Assembly (NCBI RefSeq): GCF_042650125.1
Contig: NZ_JBHSAP010000009.1
Coordinates: 248,001-312,000, forward strand
DNA: 64,000 nucleotides
Reading direction: 5' to 3'
Source: Salinithrix halophila
GTDB lineage: Bacteria; Bacillota; Bacilli; Thermoactinomycetales; DSM-45169
The notes beneath the pieces are model-generated. The model ran no database searches, was not told the origin of the DNA, and worked only from the letters and a program-made list of their open reading frames with translations. Both the position numbers and the translations under genes were made by a program. Positions 23,924 to 32,948 of this stretch are shown one piece after another; the first letter of the stretch is position 1; each line of letters begins with the position of its first letter.

Positions 23924-25468
23924 TCAATTTAGAAACAGTTCCACACCTGGACCAAGGGGAAGGCCCAACAAGATCCAAAGAATCAACATGGCCGTCCAGA
24001 CTCCGAGGAACGCGAGGGCGAAAGGAAGCATCATTGAAAAGAGGGTTCCAAAGCCCGCCCGCTTATCATACTTAGCCATGAAAGTTAGGATGAGAGGGAT
24101 ATACGGATTTAGCGGCGTAATCGTATTGGTCGAAGAATCCGCAATCCGATAAGCAACCTGAATCAAAGCCGGATCGTATTGGTTGGCCACCATCAACATC
24201 GGAATAAAAATCGGCGCCATCAGCGCCCATTGAGCCGATCCGCTAAAAATAAATAAATTGAGAAACGCCTGCAGCAGGATGAAACCGATTAAGGCTGGGA
24301 TGGATCCAAGGCCCAGCCACTGGATGAAATCCGCCCCACTCCGCGCAAGCCACAACCCTAGGTTGCTCCATTCAAAATAGGCGACAAACTGGGAGGCGGC
24401 AAAGATAAGGACAAAATAGTGGGCCAAGTCTTTCATCGCGTTGGCCATCCGTTCAGGGATATCACCGGCGTTTTTTATCTTGCCGGCAGGGATCCCGTAA
24501 GCAACAGCCCCGAAGATGAATAAAAACAGGGTAAAGGGAACGATTGCATCCAGGAAGGGAGAGGGAACAATCCCGTCGGTCTCGGGGTTTCGCAAGGGTG
24601 CTCCCTCGGGGACGACGGTAAACGCCAGCAGAACCCCATAGATTAGGATCGTCCATCCGGCGGCTCGCAACCCTTTTTTCTCCTCCGGTTTTAGTTCGTG
24701 AATATCCACGTCCACCTCCTGTTTATAGACCCCAAGCCGACGCTCCACGATCTTATCAGTGACCAACCCTCCGACCAAGGTCAGGACCGGAACCGAGGCA
24801 ATCATAAAAAAGTAGTTGTCCACCGGCGTAACGTCTGCTGTCTTATAAACGGATGAGGCAACTTCCGTCGCAATCCCTGAGAGAAGAACGTCCGTCGGGG
24901 TGATCAATAGATTGGCGGTAAATCCTGAGCCTACACCTGCAAACCCGGCAGCCAGACCGGCAAGAGGGTGACGTCCCACCGCATAGAACATCATCGCCGC
25001 TAGAGGCGGTATGATGATAAAAGCAGCGTCAGAGGCCAGGTTTCCGATAATACCCGCAAAAACCGTCGAATACGTCAGGAGACGCCCAGGCATCTTCATG
25101 ATGAAAAGACGGAGGCATGATTGGATAAAGCCAACTTCCTGCGCCAGGCCGATCCCGAACATCAGCACGGTTACCAGGCCAAGAGGAGCAAAACCGACAA
25201 AATTATCAATCATACCCTTTGCCAGCCAACGAATTCCTTCATCGGACACCAGGCTTTTGACCTGAATCATCCCCTCATCGGGATCGGGATGCTTCATCTC
25301 CACTCCCAGGCTATTTAATAAACAGGAAGCAACGATCACGATAAGAGAGAGGATTGTAAACAGCCAAAAAGGATGGGGCAGTCGATTCCCAGTTTTTTCA
25401 ATCCAACCGAGAAATCCCGACTGATTATGCCCCGGATCGTGTGCAAGCTGTGGCAGCTGGTTAGACAT
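23924..25468 (-). CDS. AbgT family transporter (second copy)
   Basis: A 514-residue AbgT-family membrane transporter, clearly related to the one at 6197-7711. It shares FLGWIEKTGNRLPHPFWLF, GNLASDAAFIIIPPLAAMMFYAVGRHPLAGLAAGFAGVGSGFTANLL and ADSSTNTITPLNPYIPLILTFMAKYDKRAGFGT. It has no peptidase partner, stands alone between terminators, and no GTCGAC operator lies in front of it, so it is probably regulated separately. Start ATG 25468 follows AAAGGAGAATGGG. Confidence 0.92.
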   Translation of the reverse strand: MSNQLPQLAHDPGHNQSGFLGWIEKTGNRLPHPFWLFTILSLIVIVASCLLNSLGVEMKHPDPDEGMIQVKSLVSDEGIRWLAKGMIDNFVGFAPLGLVTVLMFGIGLAQEVGFIQSCLRLFIMKMPGRLLTYSTVFAGIIGNLASDAAFIIIPPLAAMMFYAVGRHPLAGLAAGFAGVGSGFTANLLITPTDVLLSGIATEVASSVYKTADVTPVDNYFFMIASVPVLTLVGGLVTDKIVERRLGVYKQEVDVDIHELKPEEKKGLRAAGWTILIYGVLLAFTVVPEGAPLRNPETDGIVPSPFLDAIVPFTLFLFIFGAVAYGIPAGKIKNAGDIPERMANAMKDLAHYFVLIFAASQFVAYFEWSNLGLWLARSGADFIQWLGLGSIPALIGFILLQAFLNLFIFSGSAQWALMAPIFIPMLMVANQYDPALIQVAYRIADSSTNTITPLNPYIPLILTFMAKYDKRAGFGTLFSMMLPFALAFLGVWTAMLILWILLGLPLGPGVELFLN

Positions 25469-25531
25469 CCCATTCTCCTTTCATGTGAAAAATCCATCGG
25501 GTTATTCCCTCTCCTCCAAGGGGGCAACCGC

Positions 25532-25565
25532 AAAAAATCCCACCTGATTTTCAGGCAGGAATCCC
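25532..25565 (-). terminator. Terminator of the O-methyltransferase gene
   Basis: A short stem around CCTGA/TCAGG (25542-25555), extended by partial pairing, is followed on the minus strand by six T (A run at 25532-25537). It lies just beyond the stop at 25586. Confidence 0.6.
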
Positions 25566-25585
25566 TTTCTAGGTTTTTGTAGCGA

Positions 25586-26215
25586 TTATTTGACCCGAGC
25601 GACGGCCAGCCCATCTCCCACCGTCAACAGGGTGGCATCCAGGTGTTCATCCTGGGAGAGAAGGTTATTGGTGCGTCGGATTCCCTCCACATCAGAGTCC
25701 TGATTCGAGGAGTCAAAAATGCGATCCTGGAGGAACATATTATCCATCACGATGAGGGCACCTGGGGTACTCATCCGGATGGCTTTCTCCAGGTAATAAG
25801 GATAACTTTCTTTATCCGCATCGATAAAAAAGAAATCAAACTGTTTTCGCTGGGACTCCAGAGACTCCAGACTTTTTCGGGCATCTCCCACTTGGTAGCG
25901 CACTTTATTTGAAAGGCCCGCTTTTTCAACATTTTCAACGGCGAAAGCGGCATGGTCCGGATTGATCTCCAGAGAGATGAGATGGCCATCTGACGGCAAT
26001 GCTCGAGCCATCCAGATAGAACTGTATCCCCCTAACCCCCCAATTTCCAACACATTGTGGGCCCCGCAAATTTTGACCAACATATAGAGGGCTTTACCGA
26101 CAGAGGGAGGCACAGAAATCTGGGGCATCTCCCGCTTTTTCAGTCCGACAGTGATCGATTGCAGGACATCATCTTCTTGAGCAAACCATTCGTTCACATA
26201 CTGGTCCCGATCCAT
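25586..26215 (-). CDS. SAM-dependent O-methyltransferase (PF01596 type)
   Basis: A 209-residue class I methyltransferase of the catechol/caffeoyl-CoA O-methyltransferase family, similar to Bacillus YrrM. The SAM site is HNVLEIGGLGGYSSIWMARALP, the second motif VRYQVGDARKSL, and the metal-binding FFIDADKESYPYYLEKAIRM with MDNMFLQ. The substrate is unknown; Bacillus YrrM methylates tRNA, so an RNA substrate is possible. ATG 26215 lies 7-8 bases after GGGAGGAG; the longer frame to 26263 adds no conserved residues. DinB lies 56 bases upstream on the same strand. Confidence 0.85.
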   Translation of the reverse strand: MDRDQYVNEWFAQEDDVLQSITVGLKKREMPQISVPPSVGKALYMLVKICGAHNVLEIGGLGGYSSIWMARALPSDGHLISLEINPDHAAFAVENVEKAGLSNKVRYQVGDARKSLESLESQRKQFDFFFIDADKESYPYYLEKAIRMSTPGALIVMDNMFLQDRIFDSSNQDSDVEGIRRTNNLLSQDEHLDATLLTVGDGLAVARVK

Positions 26216-26271
26216 GCAATCTCCTCCCTTTTCCTGCTGCTTCGAATTGAATCCCCTAACCACGATTTCCT

Positions 26272-26727
26272 TTAGATTCGAAACGACGGCGGTGTTAATC
26301 CGTTCATACGAAGATAGATGACCAATTGCCCCCGATGATGGGCCTCATGAAGGATCAACTTCATCAGGAGTGCTTTCCGGGTAATAAGTTGCTCCGAAAT
26401 CGGGGTCTTCACCTTTGCTTCCAAGTCTTCGATCTGGCTGATCCAACTCTCATGCAGGGGGGTGGTTGTCCGAAAAGCATCTTTGACAGCAGCAAGATCC
26501 GGGTGGTTTTCGGGGGCAAACGCCGAACTCTTTTCCCAATTCCCCTCGATCATCCCGCGCAGAAACCATTCTTCGGCATATAGGATATGGAGAAGTTGCT
26601 GCCGAAAACTCATGACATCCCCGGCAGGTTTATAATCTCCTTTTTCCTCCGGCATGGCATCCAAGATGCTTTCGGTGTAGGCACGGGAACGCTTCCAATC
26701 CTGCAAAATCTCCTCTTTCGCTTTCAT
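26272..26727 (-). CDS. DinB family protein
   Basis: A 151-residue four-helix-bundle protein of the DinB/YfiT superfamily, metal-binding proteins that include thiol-dependent transferases. The ligand histidines are seen in SFRQQLLHILYAEEWFLRGM and HEAHHRGQLVIYLRMNGLTPP. The function here is unknown. Start ATG 26727 follows GGGGGAGGGG. It may be co-transcribed with the downstream O-methyltransferase. Confidence 0.85.
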   Translation of the reverse strand: MKAKEEILQDWKRSRAYTESILDAMPEEKGDYKPAGDVMSFRQQLLHILYAEEWFLRGMIEGNWEKSSAFAPENHPDLAAVKDAFRTTTPLHESWISQIEDLEAKVKTPISEQLITRKALLMKLILHEAHHRGQLVIYLRMNGLTPPSFRI

Positions 26728-26826
26728 GATGTCCCCTCCCCCTTTTTCAATCTATTTCAACTTTTATTTTCCATCACCTGCATGGACTTGTCCACCCCAG
26801 TCATTTCTTTCCCCTCAGAGGAATGA

Positions 26827-26863
26827 TAAAAAGACCGCTACACGAAAAAGTGCAGCGGTCTTT
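26827..26863 (-). terminator. Terminator of the tRNA-Gly gene
   Basis: AAGACCGCT (26831-26839) pairs with AGCGGTCTT (26854-26862); the minus strand continues into T. It lies five bases beyond the tRNA 3' end. Confidence 0.85.
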
Positions 26864-26867
26864 ACGT

Positions 26868-26941
26868 TGGAGCGGATGACGGGAATCGAACCCGCGTTAC
26901 CAGCTTGGGAAGCTGGAGTTCTACCATTGAACTACATCCGC
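26868..26941 (-). tRNA. tRNA-Gly, anticodon CCC
   Basis: A 74-base cloverleaf read on the minus strand: acceptor GCGGATG pairing with CATCCGC, D loop with TTCAATGGTAGAA, anticodon stem CCAGC/GCTGG around loop TTCCCAA (anticodon CCC), and T loop GGGTTCGATTCCC. CCA is encoded. It decodes GGG and stands alone with its own terminator. Confidence 0.95.
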
Positions 26942-27040
26942 CTGATATTTATCGTCCATTTCCTTGTAGCGACAATTGTTATTATAACATGATATAAATT
27001 CGGAGAGCAAGTTTTTTTCGATTCCTCCTTAACAGGCGGA

Positions 27041-27068
27041 AGCCACCCCATCACGGTATGGGGTGGCT
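27041..27068. repeat. Strong intergenic hairpin
   Basis: AGCCACCCCAT (27041-27051) pairs perfectly with ATGGGGTGGCT (27058-27068). A T-rich tract follows only on the + strand, although the gene that could use it (27086) is on the minus strand; it may still stabilise or end that transcript. Confidence 0.6.
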
Positions 27069-27085
27069 TATTTATTTCGCCTTGT

Positions 27086-27691
27086 TTAGAAGCCCACAAT
27101 CGGGGCGATAAACACCGTCAGAATGATCGCTACAGAACCGAGGCCTACTGCCCACCAACCCAGTCTGCTGCCACGCCGGGCGCTAATAATGCCCAATACG
27201 ATTCCAGCTGGGCCCAAAAGGAAGGGGACCAGGAAAAAGGCGAGTACGGACAGGATGATACTGACCGTTCCGAGAACGTTGCCCTGATCCTGAGTTTGTG
27301 CACCCTGTTCGTCCCTCTCCCTCGCCATCGGACCCGCCGTTGGAGCTACCTCGGCAGCTGCCTCTACGTCATCATTCCTTCTGGGGCGTTGTTCTTCGGT
27401 ATCTTGACCAAATTCAACATCGTCATTTCCGAAAGCACCGACACCGCTGCCAAACTGTACTTGATCCGCCGCGCGGTCAAGGTCCTCTCCTTTATATTCC
27501 ACTTCGTCAACTCCGCCTTCCGGCGACATTCTACCCCGATAAGTCACTTCGTCGGCAGCGGGAAATTCATCGCCAATCTCCTCATCCACCCGCACCACAT
27601 CCGGGGAGTCTGTCGGCTGGTCAACAGCCACTGGCGTTTCAAAATGGCGTTTATCCTTCTCTTTCTGATGCTTTTTCTTGTTCTTGCTCAT
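27086..27691 (-). CDS. Acidic repeat protein with C-terminal DUF4190-like membrane domain
   Basis: A 201-residue protein in two parts. The N-terminal cytoplasmic half starts very basic (SKNKKKHQKEKDKRHFE), then turns acidic with four loose repeats: DEVTYRG, DEVEYKG, DQVQFGS and DDVEFGQ. The C-terminal part has two membrane helices (VSIILSVLAFFLVPFLLGPAGIVLGIISARRGSRLG and WWAVGLGSVAIILTVFIAPIVGF), as in DUF4190 proteins. ATG 27691 is seven bases after GGGAGGG; the 70 residues upstream in frame are not supported. Function unknown. Confidence 0.7.
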   Translation of the reverse strand: MSKNKKKHQKEKDKRHFETPVAVDQPTDSPDVVRVDEEIGDEFPAADEVTYRGRMSPEGGVDEVEYKGEDLDRAADQVQFGSGVGAFGNDDVEFGQDTEEQRPRRNDDVEAAAEVAPTAGPMARERDEQGAQTQDQGNVLGTVSIILSVLAFFLVPFLLGPAGIVLGIISARRGSRLGWWAVGLGSVAIILTVFIAPIVGF

Positions 27692-27899
27692 GGGATATCC
27701 CTCCCCTCTGTCCGATCTGTTTTTAGTATGCTCCCAGATGCACCAGGTAAAATGGCAGTTTGATGCAAAACCGAATACGGTGACAGCGCCTGTGATCTCC
27801 ATCGATTGGAAAAATCCAAAACAAAGAGTGAACTCCTTGTGGGTTAAACAGGCCCATGCTAAGATGAAAAGGGCATGAGAACAGGGAGGATAGAACTTC

Positions 27900-28481
27900 A
27901 TGATTTCATACTGGTTCGATGCGATTGTGGAATGGTGCCTTGCTTATGGCTCATGGGGTTTGGCTTTTGTTTCCTTTACTGAAGCTTCTTTTTTTCCGAT
28001 TCCTCCGGATGTACTTCTCATCGCTCTTGGGATCGCGCAGCCTGAACTAACTCTATGGTTCGCCCTGGTTACCACCATCGGTTCGGTATCCGGTGCTGTG
28101 TTTGGCTGGTGGATTGGTCGTCGATTTGGCCGCCCTGTGATGTTGCGCTTTTTTAAGCAGGAGACGGTGGAGAAAGTGGAAGCTTATTTCGACCGGTATG
28201 GCGGATTCACGCTGGCGATTGCCGGGTTCACCCCCATCCCTTATAAAGTGTTTACGATCGCCTCGGGAATGAGCCAGGTAAAAAAACGGGAACTGATCCT
28301 GTGGTCCATTCTCGGGCGGGGGTGTCGCTTTTTTCTGGTAGCGTTCATTATCCTCTGGCTCGGCCAAAAAGCCAAAAGTTTCATCGAAGAGTATTTCGGC
28401 CTGATCACCGTCGTTACTGTGGCTGTTGTATTGTTGGGTTACTTGCTCTACATGGTATTCAAACGCCGCTCCCATGCCTGA
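27900..28481 (+). CDS. VTT-domain membrane protein, YqaA type
   Basis: A 193-residue membrane protein of the DedA/VTT superfamily, YqaA-like. It shows FVSFTEASFFPIPPDVLLIALG, the G-rich turn SVSGAVFGWWIGRRFG, and FTLAIAGFTPIPYKVFTIASGM with the proline/lysine signature of the family. Members are thought to act as lipid scramblases or proton-linked transporters. Start ATG 27900 follows GGGAGG. It is divergent from the acidic repeat protein and ends at a strong terminator. Confidence 0.85.
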   Translation: MISYWFDAIVEWCLAYGSWGLAFVSFTEASFFPIPPDVLLIALGIAQPELTLWFALVTTIGSVSGAVFGWWIGRRFGRPVMLRFFKQETVEKVEAYFDRYGGFTLAIAGFTPIPYKVFTIASGMSQVKKRELILWSILGRGCRFFLVAFIILWLGQKAKSFIEEYFGLITVVTVAVVLLGYLLYMVFKRRSHA

Positions 28482-28489
28482 TAAGGCAA

Positions 28490-28530
28490 GGATCCCCCAT
28501 TCTTTGTGAATGGGGGATCCCTTGTTTTTT
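28490..28530 (+). terminator. Rho-independent terminator
   Basis: GGATCCCCCATTC (28490-28502) pairs perfectly with GAATGGGGGATCC (28508-28520), followed by a T-rich tract. It ends the yqaA-like gene. Confidence 0.93.
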
Positions 28531-28538
28531 CAGCCTTT

Positions 28539-30158
28539 TTAGCCCTTAATCGTTGTGTAGCGATAGTCATTGGGACCGACAGGGTGATTAAGAATGTTTT
28601 TTACTTCAGGCTTCTGCATGGTGATGTCGCTATAGAAGTATAGCGGACAAATCGGCATCTGCTCCATCAGAACTTCCTCCGCTCGGTGCAGAGTCTGCAT
28701 ACGTTTGCTTTCATCGACCTCCTTGTAGGCACTTTTGAGAAGCGTATCGTATTCCTTATCACTCCATCCGGTCTGATTCATGGGATGCCCGGTTTGAAAA
28801 CTCTCCAAGTAATTGTAGGGATCGTTGTAATCCGGCAAAAAGCTGGAACGGGCGACGATGAAATTCCCGTTTGAACGATTTTCCATGAACACTTTGATTT
28901 CCTGGGCTTTCAGGGAAACGTCAGCATGAAGGTTTTTCCGCCACATTTCCTGAATGGCCTCGGCCACTTTTTTGTTTTTATCACCCTTGTTATACAAGAT
29001 TTCTATCTGGGGCAGCTTATCCAATCCTTCCTCTTTCATTCCTTCTTTTAAAAGTTCTTTCGCTTCCTCCAGATTATTTTCTGGGATCAGTTGATTTCCG
29101 CCTTCTCGGAAATCACCCGATTCCGTTATGGTCCCGGGAGCGACATAGGCGTAGGCCGGTTGTTGTTTCCCTTGCACCACCTGATCGACAATTGCCCTAC
29201 GGTCAATCGCCAAAGCGAACGCACGCCGAATCTTCGCATTGGTAAAAGGCTTTTCTTTAACATTGAACCGGTAGAAATCCAGTCCCCCTGCCTCCGACAC
29301 CTTTGCCTCCCCTTTTCCGATTATCTTACTTTGTAGATCAGGCGGAATCGAGGTATTGTCGAGGTAATGAAACTCCCCCATTTTAAATTGCTGGTAGGCG
29401 GTGGTTCCCTCCTGCACCATGGACCATTCGATCCCGGCTAGCTTCACATCTTCAGCTTTACGATAATAATCGTTTTTCACTGCGGTAATGTTATCTTCAT
29501 GTTTCCATGATTTCATTTTGAAGGGGCCGTTGGTGACAAAATCCTTTGCTTCACTAAAGGGATATTTCTTCCCTTTCACCCCTTTTTTATAAACCGGAAC
29601 AAATGGAGTGTAGGCCGTTAGCTCTTCAAAGTATGGGGTTGGTTGCTCCAGTTCCACAATCAGGGTCTTATCATCCCTGACATGAATCCCTACCTCTTCG
29701 GCACTGGCCTTCCCAGCATTGTATTTTTCCGCATTTTTGATGACGTTCATCAGAAAGGAGGCATTCGAAGCCGTTTTTGGATCCATCACCCGTTTCCAGG
29801 CGAACGCAAAATCCTGGGCGGTCACTTCTTCGCCGTTGGACCATTTGGCCTCATCTCTGAGTGTAAAGGTGTAAGTTTTCCCGTCTGCTGATTTTTCGAT
29901 CTTTTCAGCAACGGCTGGCTGAGGTTTAGAATCCTTGTCCAACCGTGTCAATCCTTCATAAAGGTTGTTCACCACTTCCATCGAGTTCCCGTCAAAAGCT
30001 TTGGCGGGATCGAGTGAGGTCGGTTCACCGGCCGCCAGGTTCAGTTTCAACTGCCGCCTTTTCTCCTCTATACCGGCGTCTTTACCTCCACCGCAACCGA
30101 CAGCAAAAGTACTCACCAGAAACAGAATCGACACGACAGCCGTCCATGTTTTTCGCAT
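28539..30158 (-). CDS. Oligopeptide ABC transporter substrate-binding lipoprotein
   Basis: A 539-residue extracellular solute-binding protein (SBP family 5, OppA/DppE type). A lipoprotein signal ends in FAVGC near residue 24. The mature protein has LNLAAGEPTSLDPAKAFD, the family signature around KTYTFTLRDEAKWSNGEEVTAQDFAFAWKRVMDP, and the closing ICPLYFYSDITMQKPEVKNI. It binds peptides outside the membrane and delivers them to an Opp/Dpp-type permease, none of which is encoded here. ATG 30158 follows AGGGGGT by 8 bases. Lying divergently beside a YkfC-like murein-peptide hydrolase, it may bind muropeptides (inference). Confidence 0.9.
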   Translation of the reverse strand: MRKTWTAVVSILFLVSTFAVGCGGGKDAGIEEKRRQLKLNLAAGEPTSLDPAKAFDGNSMEVVNNLYEGLTRLDKDSKPQPAVAEKIEKSADGKTYTFTLRDEAKWSNGEEVTAQDFAFAWKRVMDPKTASNASFLMNVIKNAEKYNAGKASAEEVGIHVRDDKTLIVELEQPTPYFEELTAYTPFVPVYKKGVKGKKYPFSEAKDFVTNGPFKMKSWKHEDNITAVKNDYYRKAEDVKLAGIEWSMVQEGTTAYQQFKMGEFHYLDNTSIPPDLQSKIIGKGEAKVSEAGGLDFYRFNVKEKPFTNAKIRRAFALAIDRRAIVDQVVQGKQQPAYAYVAPGTITESGDFREGGNQLIPENNLEEAKELLKEGMKEEGLDKLPQIEILYNKGDKNKKVAEAIQEMWRKNLHADVSLKAQEIKVFMENRSNGNFIVARSSFLPDYNDPYNYLESFQTGHPMNQTGWSDKEYDTLLKSAYKEVDESKRMQTLHRAEEVLMEQMPICPLYFYSDITMQKPEVKNILNHPVGPNDYRYTTIKG

Positions 30159-30326
30159 TTGCCAATACCCCCTAGCATTTAACACATGCCAGAAATTTCA
30201 TTCAATTTTTTTCGATATCTCCACTCAAAACTCCTCCCTTTAAATAAAATCAGGAGAAAAGAGGAGATGTCCTCTTCCCTCCCGAAAACATGGAACGACC
30301 CACAACTCATCATGAAGGAGGCAATG

Positions 30327-31244
30327 ATGACGATCCGTTATGCCTGTGTTCCCGTCGCCAATTTATGGACTGCTCCCGAAAAGGTCCGAGAGGTGGACCT
30401 CCCCTCACTGGGTAACCCCGAAGGTTTTCATGACTGGCTGGGAAGGATGGACCTCGACAGACGAAAAGGACTCTATGGCCGACTTGAATCCCAGCTCCTC
30501 TATGGGGAACCCGCTCTGGTTCTTGAAGAGCGAGAGGGTTGGGTCCGGGTCTGTCTTCCCCGCCAATTTACACACAAGGACAGCCGAGGGTATCCCGGTT
30601 GGGTCCCTGCCGCTCATCTGGGTTTTACCGCCGAATACCATCGCGCTCAGGAGGAAGGCCCCTTCATCTTCGTCACGGCGTACAGGAGCCATCTGACCCT
30701 AAAAAAAGGCGAAACTCTCACTGTCAGCTTTATGACACGCCTTCCCAAAATGGATGAAAAAGACGGAGAGGTGATCGTTCTTACCCCTCAGGGAGAGAAG
30801 GGACGAATCCCGGTTTGCGATATCACTGTCACCCACCGACCCCCTGTGACGGCACCCACCGCCAGGGTGGAAACGGCACGGCGCTTCCTGGGCCTTGCCT
30901 ATTTGTGGGCGGGAATGTCGTCTTTCGGATTTGATTGCTCCGGTTTCGTCCATCGGGTTTTTGAAGCCAACGGCGTGTCAATCCCTCGGGATGCCGGAGA
31001 TCAGTTCCGCTTCGGCCAGAAGATTTCTTCAACGGAGGAGCTTCTGCCCGGGGATCTGGTCTTTTTTGCCCATGAGGCGGGCCGGGGAGCTATCCATCAT
31101 GTCGGGATGGCTATCGGTGATAACCGGTTCATCCACTCTCCTAACACCGGCAACCCTGTCCGACTCAACAATCTTGCCGATGAACCTTACCGGTCGGAAT
31201 TTTGCGGGGGGGCCCGCTATGACGGCACGGAACCTCTGGAATAG
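30327..31244 (+). CDS. NlpC/P60 endopeptidase, YkfC type
   Basis: A 305-residue cysteine peptidase resembling Bacillus YkfC, which cleaves gamma-D-Glu bonds in recycled murein peptides. Two SH3b-like domains occupy about 1-170 (IRYACVPVANLWTAP, GWVRVCLP, GYPGWVPAAHL). The catalytic domain has C204 in GFDCSGF, H258 in IHHVGMAIG and H270 in RFIHSPN. There is no signal peptide, consistent with cytoplasmic recycling. AAGGAGG at 30315-30321 favours the second of two adjacent ATGs (30327). Its neighbours, an OppA-like binding protein and a PBP4-like peptidase, fit murein peptide use. Confidence 0.85.
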   Translation: MTIRYACVPVANLWTAPEKVREVDLPSLGNPEGFHDWLGRMDLDRRKGLYGRLESQLLYGEPALVLEEREGWVRVCLPRQFTHKDSRGYPGWVPAAHLGFTAEYHRAQEEGPFIFVTAYRSHLTLKKGETLTVSFMTRLPKMDEKDGEVIVLTPQGEKGRIPVCDITVTHRPPVTAPTARVETARRFLGLAYLWAGMSSFGFDCSGFVHRVFEANGVSIPRDAGDQFRFGQKISSTEELLPGDLVFFAHEAGRGAIHHVGMAIGDNRFIHSPNTGNPVRLNNLADEPYRSEFCGGARYDGTEPLE

Positions 31245-31246
31245 GC

Positions 31247-32563
31247 TTACCGGAAAGAGGCCAGTCGTGCTAAAAACATATCCTGAAGCCGCTCACCGTT
31301 CTCCTCTTCCAAGAGACCGTTCACCATGAGGGAAAAACCGTAGCGGGGTAAACCGCTTCGGAGTAAGTAGCCGGTCAACGTCTTCACGCCCGCCAGACTT
31401 CCTGTTTTTGCCGCTACAGTAGTCCCTGCCGGAAATTCCTCTACCCTGTCAGCCAGGGTGCCATGAACGCCGTAAAGGGAGAGGCTGTCGAGAAAAATGG
31501 GAAAATCCTCTCGACGGAGGAAAGTGCGCAACAATTCCGCTAGAGCCCGGGGGGAAGAAAGATTATAGCCAGAGAGGCCGGATCCGTCGGTATAGACTGC
31601 CGGGCCGGTAAGTTTCCACTTCCCTAGTGTCTCCCTCACCACTTCCAAGCCCGCGGTTTCATGGTCTACGCCCTTACCTTCCAAGCCAAGGGTACGTAGG
31701 AGGATCTCCGCTGTTAGGTTATCGCTGTCCCGGTTGACACGATGCAATACCTTAGAAAGGGGCCGGGAAGCATATTCTACAGTTATCCTCGTCCCGGATT
31801 CCGGCACTCCCTCTCGTACCTCCCAGCGGTCTGGAATAAGAATTCCGGCATGTCGACAGGTTTCGACGAACACCTCAGCGAAAAAACGGGCTCCGCACCA
31901 AACAGCTCCTGAAACTTCGGGCTCCCGGCGGGATAGCCTTCCTTGGAGACGAAAGCGGTGGGTATTCCCTTCCCGTTCAACCGTTACGTCGGAGTAACGG
32001 GCTTTTGTCCAAGATAGGTGTGGAATCACTTGCACAGATGGGAGTTCCGGATACCAGGATAAACGGGACGCTTCCCCCTCTGGGGCAGCCCGAAATATGA
32101 TTCGGTTCCCTTCCATAATCAAGCTTTCCACTCTAGCCCCATAGCCCTGAGCAAGATCATCCCAAGCCCAACCGGTTCCCCAAGGGCGACCTGTCAGCCA
32201 GCTGTTATCAAGAAAGAGGACAGGGGGAAGTTGGGTCATCCCTTTTTTCTTCAAGTGACGCGCCACAATTAAAGCTTCTTCCCAACCGAAGCCAGGATCT
32301 CCCCCTCCGTGAATACACAAAGCTCTGTCATGGACGGTAAAACGGGTAGTCCAGCAGTAGTTCTTACCCAGGCATTCCAGGGCTGCAATACTCGTCCACA
32401 ATTTGTTATTGGAGGCAGGAAGAAAAAGCTTCCCCGCGTCCAATTCCGCCTGCCGGCCCGTACGGATGCAAAAAAGGGCACACCCGACCCGTGCGCCCTC
32501 TTCCTTCGTCTCTTTTTCCCAAGCTGCTGATGCCTCGACCAAGATCTTTTCCCAGGTTTTCAT
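31247..32563 (-). CDS. PBP4/DacC-like D-Ala-D-Ala carboxypeptidase (S13) without signal peptide
   Basis: A 438-residue S13-family serine peptidase. All three active-site motifs are present: SNNK (S51-K54) in FLPASNNKLWTSIAALE, SDN in HRVNRDSDNLTAEILLR, and KTG in VAAKTGSLAGVKTLTGYL. Family members are normally exported, but residues 1-40 (KTWEKILVEASAAWEKETKEEG) are charged and have no signal peptide; GGGGGGAG precedes the ATG and no upstream exported start is in frame. A cytoplasmic role on recycled peptides, or non-classical export, must be considered. It converges on the YkfC-like gene with only two bases between the stops. Confidence 0.85.
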   Translation of the reverse strand: MKTWEKILVEASAAWEKETKEEGARVGCALFCIRTGRQAELDAGKLFLPASNNKLWTSIAALECLGKNYCWTTRFTVHDRALCIHGGGDPGFGWEEALIVARHLKKKGMTQLPPVLFLDNSWLTGRPWGTGWAWDDLAQGYGARVESLIMEGNRIIFRAAPEGEASRLSWYPELPSVQVIPHLSWTKARYSDVTVEREGNTHRFRLQGRLSRREPEVSGAVWCGARFFAEVFVETCRHAGILIPDRWEVREGVPESGTRITVEYASRPLSKVLHRVNRDSDNLTAEILLRTLGLEGKGVDHETAGLEVVRETLGKWKLTGPAVYTDGSGLSGYNLSSPRALAELLRTFLRREDFPIFLDSLSLYGVHGTLADRVEEFPAGTTVAAKTGSLAGVKTLTGYLLRSGLPRYGFSLMVNGLLEEENGERLQDMFLARLASFR

Positions 32564-32669
32564 CTGGCTCCCCCCGCCGTTTTCAACTCCCCACCTTCGT
32601 TGGCAATCGAAACCTCAACCAGGATAAACCGGATTCCTTCCCAAGTATGCGCTTTTCGTTCTTCTGTTG

Positions 32670-32948
32670 CTAACGGCGCAGGATATGCTGTTCCAGTCGC
32701 TCCAGGCGGCGCATGATATCATGGATCTCCTGGGTCCGCTCACCCGCTAGCGGCTGCGGGGCAGATCGTCCTGTTTTGCTCTTTCGCTCTTTTTTAAGCT
32801 GTTCCTTTAGGTCAACGTTCTCTTCCAGCAGGGCTTCGAAGTTTTTGATTACTACATCAAGAAACTCATTAACTTCATCGACATCATAGCCCCGGAGAGA
32901 GGTTTTGAAATCTTTGTTAAAAATATCTCGTGGTGTCAAACGTTGCAT
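32670..32948 (-). CDS. gpsB: Cell division regulator GpsB
   Basis: A 92-residue DivIVA-family protein. The N-terminal lipid/PBP-binding domain reads LTPRDIFNKDFKTSLRGYDVDEVNEFLDVVIKNFEALL, followed by a coiled coil (LKEQLKKERK), a variable linker and the C-terminal trimerisation helix (HDIMRRLERLEQHILRR). GpsB coordinates PBP1 and peptidoglycan synthesis between septum and side wall. Length and both ends match GpsB rather than full-length DivIVA. The ATG follows GGGAGGAG. A 10-base inverted repeat lies in its long leader. Confidence 0.92.
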   Translation of the reverse strand: MQRLTPRDIFNKDFKTSLRGYDVDEVNEFLDVVIKNFEALLEENVDLKEQLKKERKSKTGRSAPQPLAGERTQEIHDIMRRLERLEQHILRR

